Below, piece by piece: positions 11,102 to 22,680 of a DNA stretch of 64,000 nt. How positions within the stretch are numbered: position 1 is the first letter of the stretch; each line of letters opens with the position of its first letter. Made by a program: the position numbers and the translations under genes. The stretch is from Chlorella sorokiniana (taxonomy: Eukaryota > Chlorophyta > Trebouxiophyceae > Chlorellales > Chlorellaceae): the NCBI GenBank assembly GCA_025917655.1, contig CP084611.1, positions 1,984,001-2,048,000 of the forward strand, in the 5' to 3' direction. The notes under the pieces were generated by a model, which did not search any database, was not told where the DNA came from, and saw only the letters and a list, made by a program, of their open reading frames with translations.

Positions 11102-12446
11102 TCATGCCTGCACAGGCCGAACTGGCGGTGGCAGCTCGCCCGCAGCGACTGGCACGGCATCGCCAGCAAGGAAGCTGCGCTTGACCCCATCCTTACTGAT
11201 CACCACTGTGCGTATGCATCCCCCGCTGGAGCCATCACGTGCCATGGCGTGTGCCACAGCCTTGACCACAAAGGCTTTGCACTCCTCCTCCGTCATGCCA
11301 GGCTGCAAGCAAGTCAAAAGCACGACAATTAACACTGGTTTGTCAAACAGGAGCAATATTACCCAGGAGTGCACGCTGCACTTGCAGCACGGTCATCTAC
11401 ACCTACCCGCCACAGCTTGTCGCAAAGCCCGTTGATGTAAGCCGAACCAGAGCCTCCAATCGAGAAGGGAGTTTTAACCAGGGTGCCGCCAAGAGGGATG
11501 GCATACACACTGCCGCCCTCGTGCTTGTCCCACCCCGCCACAATCAGGCCCGCCTGCATGAGCCAACAACAGAGGGCCACAGCAAGGCAATTGAGTAATT
11601 AAGGGCCGTCAGGGCACTCTGGCACCCAGGCAGGCTGCATCCTCATCAGCCTGACGGTTGCCCCTCGCTGGAGGCACCTGCAGGAAGTTCTTGTTTTGAT
11701 AAGCCATCGATTGGGCCAGTGTAGCTGCCGTCTTAACATCCGGCTCATCCCCGAGCTCCAGGCCGTGCTGCTCCAAAAACCACTGCGCATGGCGTCAAAG
11801 CAGGTTTGCGGTCGAGCGGGTCTGTGATCCTGGCGTCAAGTGGCATGGCAAGTGGCCCCTGCAAAGCGGTTGCACCATGACTGACCAATCTTACCTGCAC
11901 ATACCGCGACAGATTCTGCGTGTCTGCTGCAGAACCCGATCGACATATGTAAATCGAATCGGTGATGGGTGTAATTTTGTCGGTCACGCGGTTGGCCACG
12001 TCTGTTGCATGGAAGCAGAGGGAGATGGGACACCTTTGGTACCATGCGAAATGCGGCAGGAGTGAGAAGCAACATTCCCACATGATGCAGTGCCTGGCAA
12101 TCTCACATGAGCCGGTCGACGTCCTCGAATCGGCCCCCATGACTACCCCACCGTTGAAGCTGGCTGCCATGATCGTTGTGCCCATGGATACGGGCTGTGG
12201 CAGGGCGGAACATCATGGGAAATATTGTGAGATTCACTCATGCAAAGAAATGAGCAAATGCCATGTTGATCTGATCTGCGATAATACACGCCTTCAGGCC
12301 CAAAATTTATGTGCGTTGCGGTAGCAAAAGATTGTCGCCACTCCGCCACCGTCAACCTGCTGCCGCAGCAACCAGCCGCAGCGACCTGCACACCTCCTCA
12401 CGTCCGACATCCTCACCAGTGACAAATCTTGCATGGCGCCGTCCAT
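11102..12446 (-). CDS. PBA1: 20S proteasome subunit beta1 (PSMB6 / PBA1), catalytic
   Basis: This is the caspase-like catalytic beta subunit of the 20S core. A tiny first exon (12417-12446) encodes [10 protein letters not shown] and ends at a GTGAGG donor; the next exon opens in phase with [20 protein letters not shown]. Cleavage after the Gly exposes Thr1 (codon 12179-12177), the nucleophile. Other active-site elements are present: GADSRTSTG (Asp17), DKITPITD (Lys33), GGSGSAYI and RDGSSGG. Later exons give [20 protein letters not shown] and the C-terminus PPPVRPVQA. Length and order match plant PBA1 throughout, with a short plant-like propeptide. The reading frame is intact across all exons, unlike many neighbours. 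It is divergent from the coiled-coil gene at 13111. Confidence 0.95.
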
Positions 12447-13110
12447 TTTTGCTGCCTCAGGCCGGGAGGCAATTCAGCAATCCACTGCCCTGTGTCAGGA
12501 CCTGAGCGCCGTTTTCACTGATTCAATGGCTGTTTATGAAAGAAAGGCGGGGGACGACTGCGGGGCTTCAACAAGGGTGATCCGATCGGCAGGAGTGCAG
12601 GCAAGGGCAAGTATCAAACTCCGCGTTTCTCGTCAAACAATACAGCACTGAAGGTCTGACCTGAGCAGTGCCAATCAACAGTCCATTCTCCATGTGTCCT
12701 GCTTTGTGTATTCCGACCTGCCATTACGTCGAACCAGGACAAGTTTGGTTTGATACACGCTGATGCCTCATCTCTTGAACCATCCCGTATGGGTCCCAGG
12801 TCGTTTGCTGTAAAAGTCTTGATCTGACTCCGCTTAGAAGCCGGCCGCGGCGCACAGGTTTGATTGGTGCGTTAGTTCCTTAATGATGAGCGCGCTCACA
12901 ACGCCTCGGAAAACTGCAGCGGCAAAGTTGGCGGGAAACTCTTCAATTGTCCATACCGCATACCACCCGCTCCTTTCCTGCTTGAGTTCAAATTTGACCG
13001 CCGTTGCGACCCTGAATTTCAGGCCCAACCCGCTGTGCAGGCCTAAACACATCTGTGAAGCCCCCCGTCAACGTTCTTGAACGCGGCACACAGGCCACCT
13101 GCCAGCCAGC
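12447..13110. promoter_or_regulatory. Divergent intergenic region between proteasome beta1 and the coiled-coil gene
   Basis: About 660 bases between two genes read outward. Base composition is visibly less GC-rich than the flanking exons. Short open frames on both strands (for example 12433-12651 +) have no domain signature. It presumably holds both promoters; I recognise no specific motif. Confidence 0.4.
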
Positions 13111-14719
13111 ATGTTCACATGGAAACGGCGAAGAAAGGAGGGCTCATCAGAGTCGCTAAATGTTTCACCTCTACCGTGCAGCGCCTCGCAAATGGTCGCG
13201 GCTGATGTAGGGCAAGTTGGAGCGCCGAGCAGCCTGTCGTCGCTGGATGGGCTGGTGGCAGGTGGCAGTGAACCCTGCGGCAGCTTGCCCTCCCTCGGCG
13301 GAATGCAGCTGGGCACGCCCCCTGCAGCAGCGACCTGACAGCCCTTCTCTGCAGCCACAACAGCAGCCGCCCATGCAGCAGCAGCCCCCGCACCAGCATT
13401 GAGCTGGCTGCTACACCTGGCCCAGCGCTTCAGTCTGGATCTGTGAGGTCCAAGGCAGCCTACTTTGAGGCGCTGTGTCGATCGAATACCACAGTCCACA
13501 TCCAGGTAGAGGGACACCTGTACAGGGCGAAAGTCAGGGCTACCTCCCGGGGGCCGCACATCACCCTGGCTGACTCTCACCTGCTTCCTGCTGTTGCTGG
13601 CTGCAGTGTTCTGCCGAGGGCATGCAGCAGGCGACTTTCCCGACCTGCCCGACCGCAGCAGCAGCTGCTGCAGCCTGGTGGGTGGCCCTTGCCACCCGTT
13701 AGAGGGCGGTACCGGCGTTCCTTCCGCCGACAGCGAAGAGGAGGTTGCAGGCAGCTGGCAGGACTATTCCGAGGTGCACCTGCTGCTGCGCATGCCGCGC
13801 CCTAACAGCCACCCCCGGCCCTCAGCGCCAGCTCCAAGTATGGCGGCGTGGCGGAGATGGAGGAGCTGGTTGAGCGGCTGCAGGCGGCGCTGGAGGTGAA
13901 GGAAGCGCAGCGCAAGGCAGCAGTTGACGCCTTGGCACGCAGGGTGAGGGCCATTGACCTTGGCAACCGCGGCGGGCCTAGTGCTGCTGTTCAACCGCTC
14001 TTTCTGCCTGTGTGGTACTGTGCAACTGGCCGCTCGCGACTTCAGCTGCCCTCGGCTCCATGCGTCCATGCACTGCTCCCCTTGCTGCAGTCCAGCGAGG
14101 CGGAGAACCTTCAGCGCGTGGTGCGGGAGTTGACTGAAAGCCGCGCCAAGGCGGTCAGCCAGCGCGCCACGCTGCAGGCGCAGTACGGCGAGCTTCAGAG
14201 CGAGTACGCCCGCATGCTGCGCATTGCTGACTTGTCGCGCACAGTCAGGTGGGCAGAGCAAGCTTGCGTTGGTGGTGGGACCCCTGCTGGGATGCACTGC
14301 CGCACTGCTCCTTCGAAACTTTGTGGCTATGGGCTTGTCGGTGTCAAGCTCTTACTAGGATAAACCCTCACCCTGCCGCAGCAAGGAGAACGTTGCTGCC
14401 ACCAGCCGCACCCGCTCAGAGCTGCGGCGTGTGCAGAGCGAGCTGCACGCCACCAAAACCATGCCCTCAGCCTGCATGAGAAGCACAAGAAAGCGCGAGT
14501 GGAGAACGCGCTGCTCAAGGTGAGGCCATTCCGCGTATCCTCCTGGTGCCTGCAACCGCGTGTTGCTCATGGCTGTCCCACAAGCTGCGTGCTTCCGTCA
14601 ACGTCCCCAATATGCAGGAGAAGGTGCATGTCCTGGAGCGCCGCGTGGACTTGGAAGGGGTGCAAGAGAGCGAGTGCAAGAAGCACTTTACGCGCTATCG
14701 GGTTGCAGAAACATATTGA
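13111..14719 (+). CDS. Coiled-coil protein of unknown function
   Basis: The likely start is ATG 13111 (MFTWKRRRKEGSSESLNV), a basic then Ser-rich N-terminus. A second exon runs through SVRSKAAYFEALCRSNTTVH. From 13840 the protein is strongly helical: AEMEELVERLQAALEVKEAQ, ENLQRVVRELTESRAKAVSQ, ATLQAQYGELQSEYARMLRI, RSELRRVQSELHATK and, in the last exon, EKVHVLERRVDLEGVQESEC, ending RYRVAETY at TGA 14717-14719. Heptad patterning gives a coiled coil of roughly 150 residues. Introns are clear at about 13945-14090, 14250-14380 and 14520-14615. Joining the first and second exons needs a frame change near 13325, so the N-terminal model is uncertain. I do not recognise a family. Confidence 0.6.
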
Positions 14720-15372
14720 CACGTTTGTTTTTTCATGTTCATGAAGCCCACATCAAATTTTCAAATTCACATTATGTCTGTAGTCAAATGAGCGCCAACA
14801 TTTTCTTCAGAACTTCATCATTCTCTGCTGTAACATAGCCAGCAAGACGGAAAGCGTTGGGTTGTGTACGATGCACTTGATGGGATATTCTGCTGACACT
14901 GGTCTGTGATCGGCGGGGAAGGCGCGGCTGGTGCCGCACTGGCGACCACGCCAGCGGCGAGCAAGCCAGCCAAGCACGCTCGGAGCTGTGAGTGGCCCAA
15001 AAGCAGTGAAAGCCTCAATGCGGTGCTGCCAAAGTACCCTACCAGAGCCCTGCTTGAGGCCTGCAAGTAGTGCACAACTGGCCGCAAGGGGGTCTCTTTC
15101 TTCTGTGAATGTAAGGGTGAGTTGAACAAATACATGATGCGGAACTCCTTTTCCTGCCTCTTGATTCATTGTACAATGCCAGATACCAGCGCTTGGCCTT
15201 CTTGGACGCCTCTCTGTGATTCAGCGCCTCTCTGTCTCTTCTCAGTCGCGCCCGTGCTCTTCTCTTTACCTGATCAAGGTTAACTGGCACCTGCGAGCGA
15301 GCATCACGAGAGCGTGAGGGCTGCTCGGCAACCCCAAAGCTGAAGCAGGCAGCTCCCAGACTGCTGCCAGCA
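14720..15372. other. Intergenic region upstream of the galactosyltransferase
   Basis: Holds the 3' UTR of the coiled-coil gene and the promoter of the next + gene. On the minus strand a basic open frame (15039-15290, containing HREASKKAKRWYLALYNES) and a hydrophobic one (about 14818-15125) might be exons of a small gene, but I see no ATG in the right place and no clean donor, so neither is called. Confidence 0.3.
14829..14833 (+). terminator. TGTAA poly(A) signal of the coiled-coil gene
   Basis: TGTAA occurs 110 bases after the stop at 14719. Confidence 0.45.
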
Positions 15373-18300
15373 ATGGCTGCAGGTGCTCATGGCATCCCCA
15401 GAGCAGTGACCTGCCCTGTTTTCACCTCCCAGGGCAGCAGCAGCCCTAGCCATGGACGTGGGCTGCCCATCTGGAGGCGGGCGCCCAGCGCTGCCGCCCT
15501 TGTGCTTCCTCGAGGCGCCTTCAGCAGCCGTGCCATTCTGGTGGCCATTGGCGCGTTGTACACGCTGGTCCTGCTGGGGCTGCCCCTCCTGTACAGCCGA
15601 TTCAGTGCTGCACACAGCGGGGACGACAATCTGGCAGTCACAGCTGCTCGGCATTCAGACTTGCCGCAGCACCTTGCACGCGTGCTGAGCAGTCGTCGCA
15701 TGGCGCTGGAGGGCGGCCAGCTTGTGGCAGCCATGTGGCCAGACCCCTCCGGGCGGTTGAGTGCCGCAGCGGCCGCTCAGCTGCCGCGGGTGGAGTACCG
15801 TGATGCCGGTGAGCTTGGTCAGGCGGTGCCGATGTCTCTTCCTTCCTCCCTGTTTCTTGAACAAGGAACTGCCCTCCTCCCAGGCAACGTTGTATCTTTG
15901 GCGGATGCCCTCAACATTTCCCAATGGGACGAGTTGCCGCTGTACCTGGCGAGTGAGTGGAACCTAATGCGCGCCTGCTGAAGACGAGCCCTCCCCCTTT
16001 TCCTCCCAGACGGTACGCTGGCTGCTTTGATGCAGGCCCTGTCCCAGGAGACCTGCAGTTGGGGCAAGCGGCAGTGCAGGGCGGCAGCGGCGACTGGCAA
16101 GCCCGCGAGGCCGGGCAGGCCGGCAGCGCGGCGGCCTTTCCTGCCATCTGCCCAAAAGGCGAGATCCGCCTCTTCATCGGCATCACCTCCAGGTGCTGCA
16201 CCGCAGAGGTGAGGGGGCTGGACACGTTCCCTGTGGCGCCTTTTTGCTGCGTGACATTTGCTTGCAGCCTCTTGTGCCCCTCACCTGCCCATGCAACGCT
16301 CAGCGGCTGGCCCTGGCCCCCATTTGCAGGCCCAGGCCAAGCGTGCCGCCATTCGCCGCACGTGGATGCGCCATGCAAAGGAGCATCTCCCAAACGTGGA
16401 TGTGCGCTTTGTGCTGGCCCAGGTGGGGATTGTGGATCGGGAGGGGCCAGCAGGCTTCAAGGCGGAGTGGGCCTCGAAGCCAGCATCACCCAGGACTCTG
16501 CCATGCCCCCATGCAGCCCCACAGCGGAGCAGACCTGCACACCGCCACCAAGCTGCTGCGGGGCGAGATTGCGCAACATGCAGACCTCATCATTGTGCCA
16601 GGTAAAATTGTTGGCAGGGGGCTTGATGGCATGTGCAGCAGGGGGTGGAGTGGGGGGGGGGGGGGTGGGGTGAAGGCGCGTGGGTGGGCTGCGGCTGCCT
16701 ATGCACAGTGCCCGCAGATGTGGCCCAATGCAGATGCTGAGCCCTACCCTTGCGCCCACCCACCCACCCCTAGGTGCCGACCTGTACCGCACGCTGCCCG
16801 GCAAGACGCTGCACTTGCTGCGCTACGCCCTCTCCTCCTCATGCCGCTACACGCACATCCTTAAGACCGATGACGATGTGTACCTAAGGCCGCAGGTTGC
16901 TGCCCCAGCCGTGCGCACGAGCGTGTGTGCGTGACATGCGTGGATGTTCTCGGGCGGGGGTCGGGGGTGCATGCAGGAAACAACAGTGCTTCATGGCACC
17001 CCAGGTGCAGTGACATGGCCAGCCTTTTCTGCGCTGCAGCTCCTGATGGACATCATTCAAACCGGGCAGTACAACTTTAGTGTGGAGGTGCAGTATGATG
17101 GCTCCGGTGAGGAGCAAAGCTGCTGTCAACCCTACCCACATTGCCTGCCTGCTGCCTGCCACCTGTCACAGGGCCAGCTGTCCTGCCAGCAGGACACCTC
17201 GCTTCAACCGTGCCTTGCTGTGCAGGTCTGTTCGACGGGCGCCCGCCGCCTTCTTCCAGGCTCCTTGGATGAGCGGCATGTACCTGGGCCAGCTGGACAG
17301 CCAGCACCAGCAGGGGCATTACCCTGGTTGGAGGCCCAACCGTGACCCCACATCCAAGTGGTAGGCGCGCCCTGCTCCACCGCCACATGGGACGCTTTCA
17401 AGTGTTGCTCAAACCCAGTTTAGGGTTACAGCCAAAATACACTCTTGCCCCCCTTCAGGTACCTGCCTGTCGAGGACCTGCCGGATGAGCTGGCGCCGTT
17501 GGGAGTTCGCTGGGCAAGGTGAGGCGGTGAGGTTTGCAAGCGCATGTCGCTCTTCCCGCGAGCCACAGCGTCGCTGTCCCCCCCCCAACCCACCCTTGTT
17601 GCAGTGGGTGGGGCTACATGCTGAGCCGCGACCTTGCGGAGCTGATCGCCAACACCGCCATCACGTACAGCGCTGTGCCGCAGAGGTGGGGGCAGGGGAG
17701 GCGGGTGTGTGGGGACAGCAGGCTGGCACAGGCTGAACAATGCTTACGTCATGCCCCTCCCCGCACCATTCCCATGCAGGAAGCCGCTGTGGTGGGGCCG
17801 CATGCCGTGGGAAGACATAATGGTACAGCCTGCAGCCCTGGGCGGCGTTGCCTCTGTTGACACCGCTGCAACGCCGCCCGCCGCGCGCCCCCCCCCTTTC
17901 ACACAATATTCAAAAGCGCTCCAAGCTGCGCAGGTTGGGGCGATGTTGAGCGGCGTGGCGCGCGTGCACCACCACGACGGCTTCAAGGCGGCCTGGCAGG
18001 AGTGCGGGCCCAACGTTGTGCTCAAGCATCTGGACAACGACGCGCCCTCGCTGCAGGTGGGGGTTTGGGGCGCTGGGATGCAGAGCAGCGCAGATAGCCC
18101 TCTATGCTTTGAGCTGCCTGCCCTGCGCGATTGGCCCCTGCAGGAGGGGCTGCACGCTCAGGAGCTGAGCGGCCTGTGGGCCAAGAAGAGCGTCGTCTGC
18201 TCATCAGGTGCTACATCAGCCAGGCTGCCTTGCCCGTGCCTTGGCCTCCTTCTCACTTGCATGCAGCATGCGATCTGCTCTCGGCACAGTTCTAACCTGC

Positions 18301-18428
18301 GCATGCTCAATATGTCGCGGTGCTGTTGTTCTCACTTGCTCTCAGGACCCTTCAAGTTGAACAACCACACAGACTGGCGCTTATGGCGCAACTCGCTGCC
18401 CGACAATCAACTGGGCGGCTTCATGTGA
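15373..18428 (+). CDS. Beta-1,3-galactosyltransferase-like glycosyltransferase, family GT31
   Basis: A type II Golgi enzyme expected to transfer galactose (or a related sugar) from a UDP-sugar in beta-1,3 linkage. ATG 15373 starts a short basic cytosolic tail and one signal anchor (AILVAIGALYTLVLLGLPLL). GT31 blocks follow in order: GEIRLFIGITS (16160), AAIRRTWMRHAKEHLPNVDV (16340), LHLLRYALSSSCRYTHILKT leading into the metal/UDP-binding DDDVYL (16869-16886), PGWRPNRDPTSKWYLPVEDL across a splice, WGYMLSRDLAELIAN (17610), and WWGRMPWEDIM with the likely catalytic acidic residues (17790-17820). The protein ends LPDNQLGGFM at TGA 18426-18428. About ten introns. A frame jump near 17243 (between LFDGRP and AAFFQAPWM) lies in a CCCG run. 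Acceptor sugar is unknown; plant relatives act on arabinogalactan proteins. Confidence 0.88.
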
Positions 18429-18639
18429 CCAACCCCTTTGAGCTGACCCTCTTCGAAGAAATCAGCCGTTGATTATTGCCCCGCAGGCTTACCACCGCGC
18501 ATTCAGACCGTACTGTGCCCGTTCCCATCCGTGTGGACCTCCCAGTGTTCTTTGTTGTTGTTCACCATCCCTTCTCTCCGCTTGTGATTCTTTATCATCA
18601 CACAATCATCACAAATTGATAGGCAGCTAGTTTGAACAA

Positions 18640-18644
18640 TGTAA
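18640..18644 (+). terminator. TGTAA poly(A) signal of the GT31 gene
   Basis: TGTAA lies 212 bases past the stop, inside the 443-base convergent gap (18429-18871) shared with the GNAT gene. The rest of that gap is AT-richer 3' UTR in which I see no gene. Confidence 0.5.
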
Positions 18645-18871
18645 AAACTTTACTCACTGTCCACAACTGTCATGGCTGAACAGGTAGCTCTCCTTGCTGT
18701 GAGGGCCTGCTGGCTGTGGGGGTCAAGAGGCTATGGGCGGCTACCAGGCGTACCCGCCTCGCCCCCGCCAACATTGGGGCCCCAGGCGCCAAGCGGGTGA
18801 TCATTGGCAAGGCTATCGTCCATACCTCTATCTGCAGGTCTGAACCCCGCGCCCAAGGTCATACGAAGCCC

Positions 18872-19860
18872 TCAGGTGCAATTCCCTGTAGGCGAAACCT
18901 TGGGTGATGCTGCAAACGTGAAAGCAACGAACTCCTTGCCGCGTTCCAGCTGGCCCAGCTTCCAGTTGTTGCGCTGCATCTCGGCTTGCAAGATGTGGTT
19001 GACTCCGGTGTGGTCCACAAAAAAATGGGTGTCAATCAGGCACCTGCAACAAGCAATGTGCGCACACGGGCAAGCAATTGTTTGTACAAAACCAGTCAAA
19101 GCGGAGCTGCTGTGCGCCTGCGCTGCTGTGTACATGGATGGATGCACGTACCTGCCATCCTCGAAGCACAGGGTCTTGCCCTGCACGTACGGCACGGTGC
19201 AGCAAGCCACAATCTCGTGCGCGGCATGCATGCTGGTGGCACGGTCGCAGCTGCGCTGCGTCGCGCGCTCCAGTGCCCGCACAGCGTATGGGTGGGATGT
19301 GACAAGGCCAGCTGCGTAGTAATGGTCCACGGCCCACGCCAGCCTGCAGAGCTTCTTGGCCACCCCGCGCTGACGGTAGTCTGAGTGCACTACCAGCTGG
19401 GTGATCCATGAGACTTTGCCCTGCACAAACACGCACATGCACAATACATGCATGGCATGTGTTGTGTCAGCAGAAGATGCAGCCACCCAGCCGTGTTGCG
19501 GATGCATGGCGTGTGTCGGTATTGGATGTAACCAGCCAGCCCTGTTGCATGGCCATGCCATGACCACGCACCTTGCCAGGAACATCAAATATATAAACGC
19601 AGGCGTGGCCCACCACCAGCTCTGCTGCTCCCTCAATGACAGTAGCCCGAATGAGAGAACAGCGCTGCTCATCAAACAGGTGCTCCGCTTGCAGCCTGCT
19701 TGCTGAAATGCGCACTCTGCCGCCTGTTTTCAGCCCATGAGGGTTATCTCCCCAGGTACCATAATGATTGGAGAAGAGATGCATGGCGCTTCAGCTCGGC
19801 ATCTGAAACAGCTGAGGGTGGCAGCTCTGTGTATACAAAGCGCGCGCGGGCCATCGCCAT
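18872..19860 (-). CDS. GNAT-family N-acetyltransferase
   Basis: Predicted to transfer acetyl from acetyl-CoA to an amine; the substrate cannot be read from sequence. The probable start is ATG 19860 (MAMARARFVYTELPPSAVSD). The acetyl-CoA-binding core is in the middle exon: WITQLVVHSDYRQRGVAKKL followed by CRLAW, where the R-Q-R-G-V-A segment is the family's motif A pyrophosphate loop. An upstream strand reads AAELVVGHACVYIFDVPGK. The C-terminal part (CLIDTHFFVDHTGVNHILQA) ends ASPKVSPTGNCT at TGA 18872-18874. Between KRHASLL and NHYGTWGDNPHG, near 19770-19785, the frame changes within one exon, so a one-base error is likely. The gene is divergent from CGI-58 and convergent with GT31. Confidence 0.75.
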
Positions 19861-20113
19861 CAATGCGCTCGTTGTAGGCAATTGGGTTTCGTTGTGCGCT
19901 GCTGCAGCTGGTTCTGGTCGCGAGGCAGGCTTGCATTTTATTTGTATTCAAGGACAGCACGCTTACATGACTGCAGTACGAGGCCTGTACATAGGACTCT
20001 GCTCTTCTGTAGGCACTGAATAGATTGGCTGACCAGTTTTTTTTCAATACTAGACCATCACCCTGGCGACCTTCGCGAGGGAGAGCGCGAAACTTGTGTT
20101 ACGCCGCCCGAAA
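19861..20113. promoter_or_regulatory. Divergent promoter region, GNAT gene / CGI-58 gene
   Basis: 253 bases separate two outward start codons and must hold both promoters. It is less GC-rich than its flanks. No specific element recognised. Confidence 0.4.
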
Positions 20114-22483
20114 ATGGCGAGCGCGGCAGCACAGGCAGTGCAAGAAGAGGCGTCAAGTCTCAGTTGGTGAGGCGTGGGTACCTGCCTTGTGCCGCCTGGT
20201 GTGCGCGCCGCCCGTCGCCTGCCCGCCTCAGCATCTTTCTGGCTTCGCAGGTGGCAACGGCTGCGCTGGCGGCAGACCTCATGCTGAAGGCGTGCACACT
20301 GAACGGAAGCTTTTGGACATGCTATCACGCTCTTATGAGCAGCATGATGTCAGGGTAAGCCTGCCTGCGCTGCCGGCAAGTGCAGGCGCCGCTGTACCTC
20401 GCGCTCACCGGTGTTTTTTCCTTGTGAGCTCTTCCTTTCATCAACCCTACAGCTCTCAACCTGTAGGTGGGCCCCGGCAAACAGGATTTCATCCACACCA
20501 TCACTGGTGGCGCACCCACCCCTGACGCGCCCGCGTTTGTCGCTGGTAGGAGTGCAGCTGGCCGAGCAGACTGTACGTCTCCGCTTGCTCGTCTAAGCGC
20601 GCTCCCCTCACATGCCTGCCTGCACTGTAGTGCCAGGCTACGGCAGCGGCTCCTCCTTTCTGTTCAAGCTGTTTGATGGGCTGTCCGCAGCCTTCAGGCT
20701 GCATGCCGTGGATCTGCTTGGCACGGGGCTGTCGGGTGAGGCCCGCCCAGGTGCTGCGTCAACCGACTGCGCGCCGCTTGGCCCTGGCCACCTGGCTCGT
20801 GCTGGAGGCTTGCGTCCAAGCCTGGCCAGCATGTGCTAACCCCTCCTGATGCCGCACTGTGCCGCTGCAGGCCGGCCGCCATTCCGGGCGCGCAGCACCG
20901 CGGAGGCAGAGGAGTTCTTTGTGTCGTCGCTGGACGCGTGGCGGCGGGAGCAGGGGCTGGACAGGATTGTGTTGTGCGGGCACAGCCTGGGAGGCTATCT
21001 TAGTGGTAAGCCGCCGCGCCTGCACCTCGGCGCCCGGCCACGCCGGAGCACGGCCTGGTCGTGGCTGGCGCAGCATGCCGCCGTCCGCGAGAGCGCGCCT
21101 CACGCACGCTTGCACCCCCTGGCATGCCCTGCAGCATGCTACGCCATGCGCCACCCCCAGCATGTCCAGCACCTCATTCTCATGTGCCCTGCGGGGGTGG
21201 GGCGCAAGCCCGCAGACTGGCAGCCGCCCTCCTCGCTGCGTGACCCCTGGACCCTCCGCGGGCAGCTGTTCAGGTGGGTACCTGGCTGCCTGCACAGAGT
21301 CGGGGGTGGTGGGCCCTGGAGCTCAACCTGAAGAGCCTTCCCTGAAAACAGCCTTGTGTCCAGCAATCCATTCAACACCCATGCCCGCCACCCACCAAGC
21401 GCAGGCTGTCCACTCGGCTGTGGAACTGGGGCGCAACCCCGGCACCGTCATCCGCTGCATGGGCCCCTGGGGCCCGGGCCTCACCTCCAAGTACTGCCGC
21501 GCGCTTCACACGGCAGCAGCAGCTGAGCGAGGCTGAGGTGGCGGTGTTTGAGCAGGTGGGGCCCTGTGGTTTGCTGGGGGGTCCTGTGATGGTTGGGTGA
21601 AGGCAGGTTGGGCCCCGAGGGCCGAGGTTTGAGGGCTGGGGAGTTGGGGTGGGCGGGCCTGGCCGCACAGGCGGGCTTGTGGCGTTGGCCTGTTCTTGGC
21701 TGGACAACCATCTCATCGCAGAATCTTGTCCCCGCTGCTGCCCCCACCAGTACCACTACCACACCGTGGCCGCCCCGGCAGCGGCGAGTTTGCGCTGCGC
21801 CACATCCTGGCGCCCTTTGCCTGGCCGCGCGCCCCGCTGGAGGAGCGCATGCAGCAGCTGGAGGTGCCCATCACCTTCATCTAGTGAGTGGGTTGCATCC
21901 ATCAAGAGAAAACGACGGCGGATCTCGATGCACTGCGGACTGCAACCCTAAGCAAGGGTGCATAGTTGCCCCCTGTTGTGTGTGATTCCCCTTTCAACCT
22001 GCGACTCTCCCTGTGGCCCGGCCCCTGCAGCGGCGAGCACGATTGGATGGATGTCAAGGCCGCGCACCGCCTGGTGGCGGCCATGTCTGAGCACCGCGCT
22101 CCCGCCTTCCCGGGCGACCTCGAAGTGCTGGTGACCCCTGACGCCGGACACTACCCTGCCCTGGACCAGCCTGGTAAGCTGGCGCAGCACAGTTGCTAGT
22201 GCTAGTGGCGCTGCTGTGAGGCCAACACGCTGCTGCTGCCGACGCATGCCTTGGCAGCTGGTCCCACTGGCTTGCGTCCCACGTCCCGCCTGCAGCCTCG
22301 GTGCTGCGCCAGATTGCATCCGCCTGCTCCTACCTGAACCCAGCGGCACGGGGCAGCTTGATGGAGGAAGCGTCTCGACAGCCGTGCCATGGGGCAGCGT
22401 TGGGAGACTCCCAGGCCTCAATGGCTGCAGAGCTGGCCCGCAACCCCGTGGAAGCGGCTGCGCATGGAGCATCGGAGCTGTGA
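20114..22483 (+). CDS. CGI-58/ABHD5-like alpha/beta hydrolase, plant type
   Basis: Plant and algal CGI-58 proteins regulate triacylglycerol turnover and have lysophosphatidate acyltransferase and lipase activity. ATG 20114 opens MASAAAQAVQEEASSLSW and the plant-like WQRLRWRQTS. Then come VPGYGSGSSFLFKLFDGLSA (oxyanion region), HAVDLLGTGLSGRPPF, and the nucleophile elbow GHSLGGY (20978-20998) with Ser present as in plants; the mammalian protein has Asn. Later blocks are MRHPQHVQHLILMCPAGVG, IRCMGPWGPGLTSKY, FALRHILAPFAWPRAPLEER, GEHDWMD and DAGHYPALDQP, whose HX4D (22149-22166) holds the catalytic His and the acyltransferase signature. Stop TGA 22481-22483. Frame jumps near 20275, 21505 and 21775 sit at short G/C runs; every family block is present, so assembly error is more likely than gene decay. 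Confidence 0.85.
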
Positions 22484-22680
22484 TGCTGCTGCTGCACCCC
22501 TGTACCACCAGAATACTTTACAGCACATGTTTCATTCCTTCAGAAACCTCACCACACATTGCACCTCCACTTTGTCCACAGCATGACGAGCAGTGCAGAA
22601 CAGGCTCGTACAATGATCACATGCTGTTTCTCAAGCTCTGCTAGCTGCAAAGGCCCGGGCCATCAATCCCTGGACCTGGT

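Noticed and set aside
15039-15290. Basic minus-strand frame resembling a small ribosomal-type protein
   Set aside because: It starts at GTG, has no clean donor to the next frame, and no family match could be recognised.
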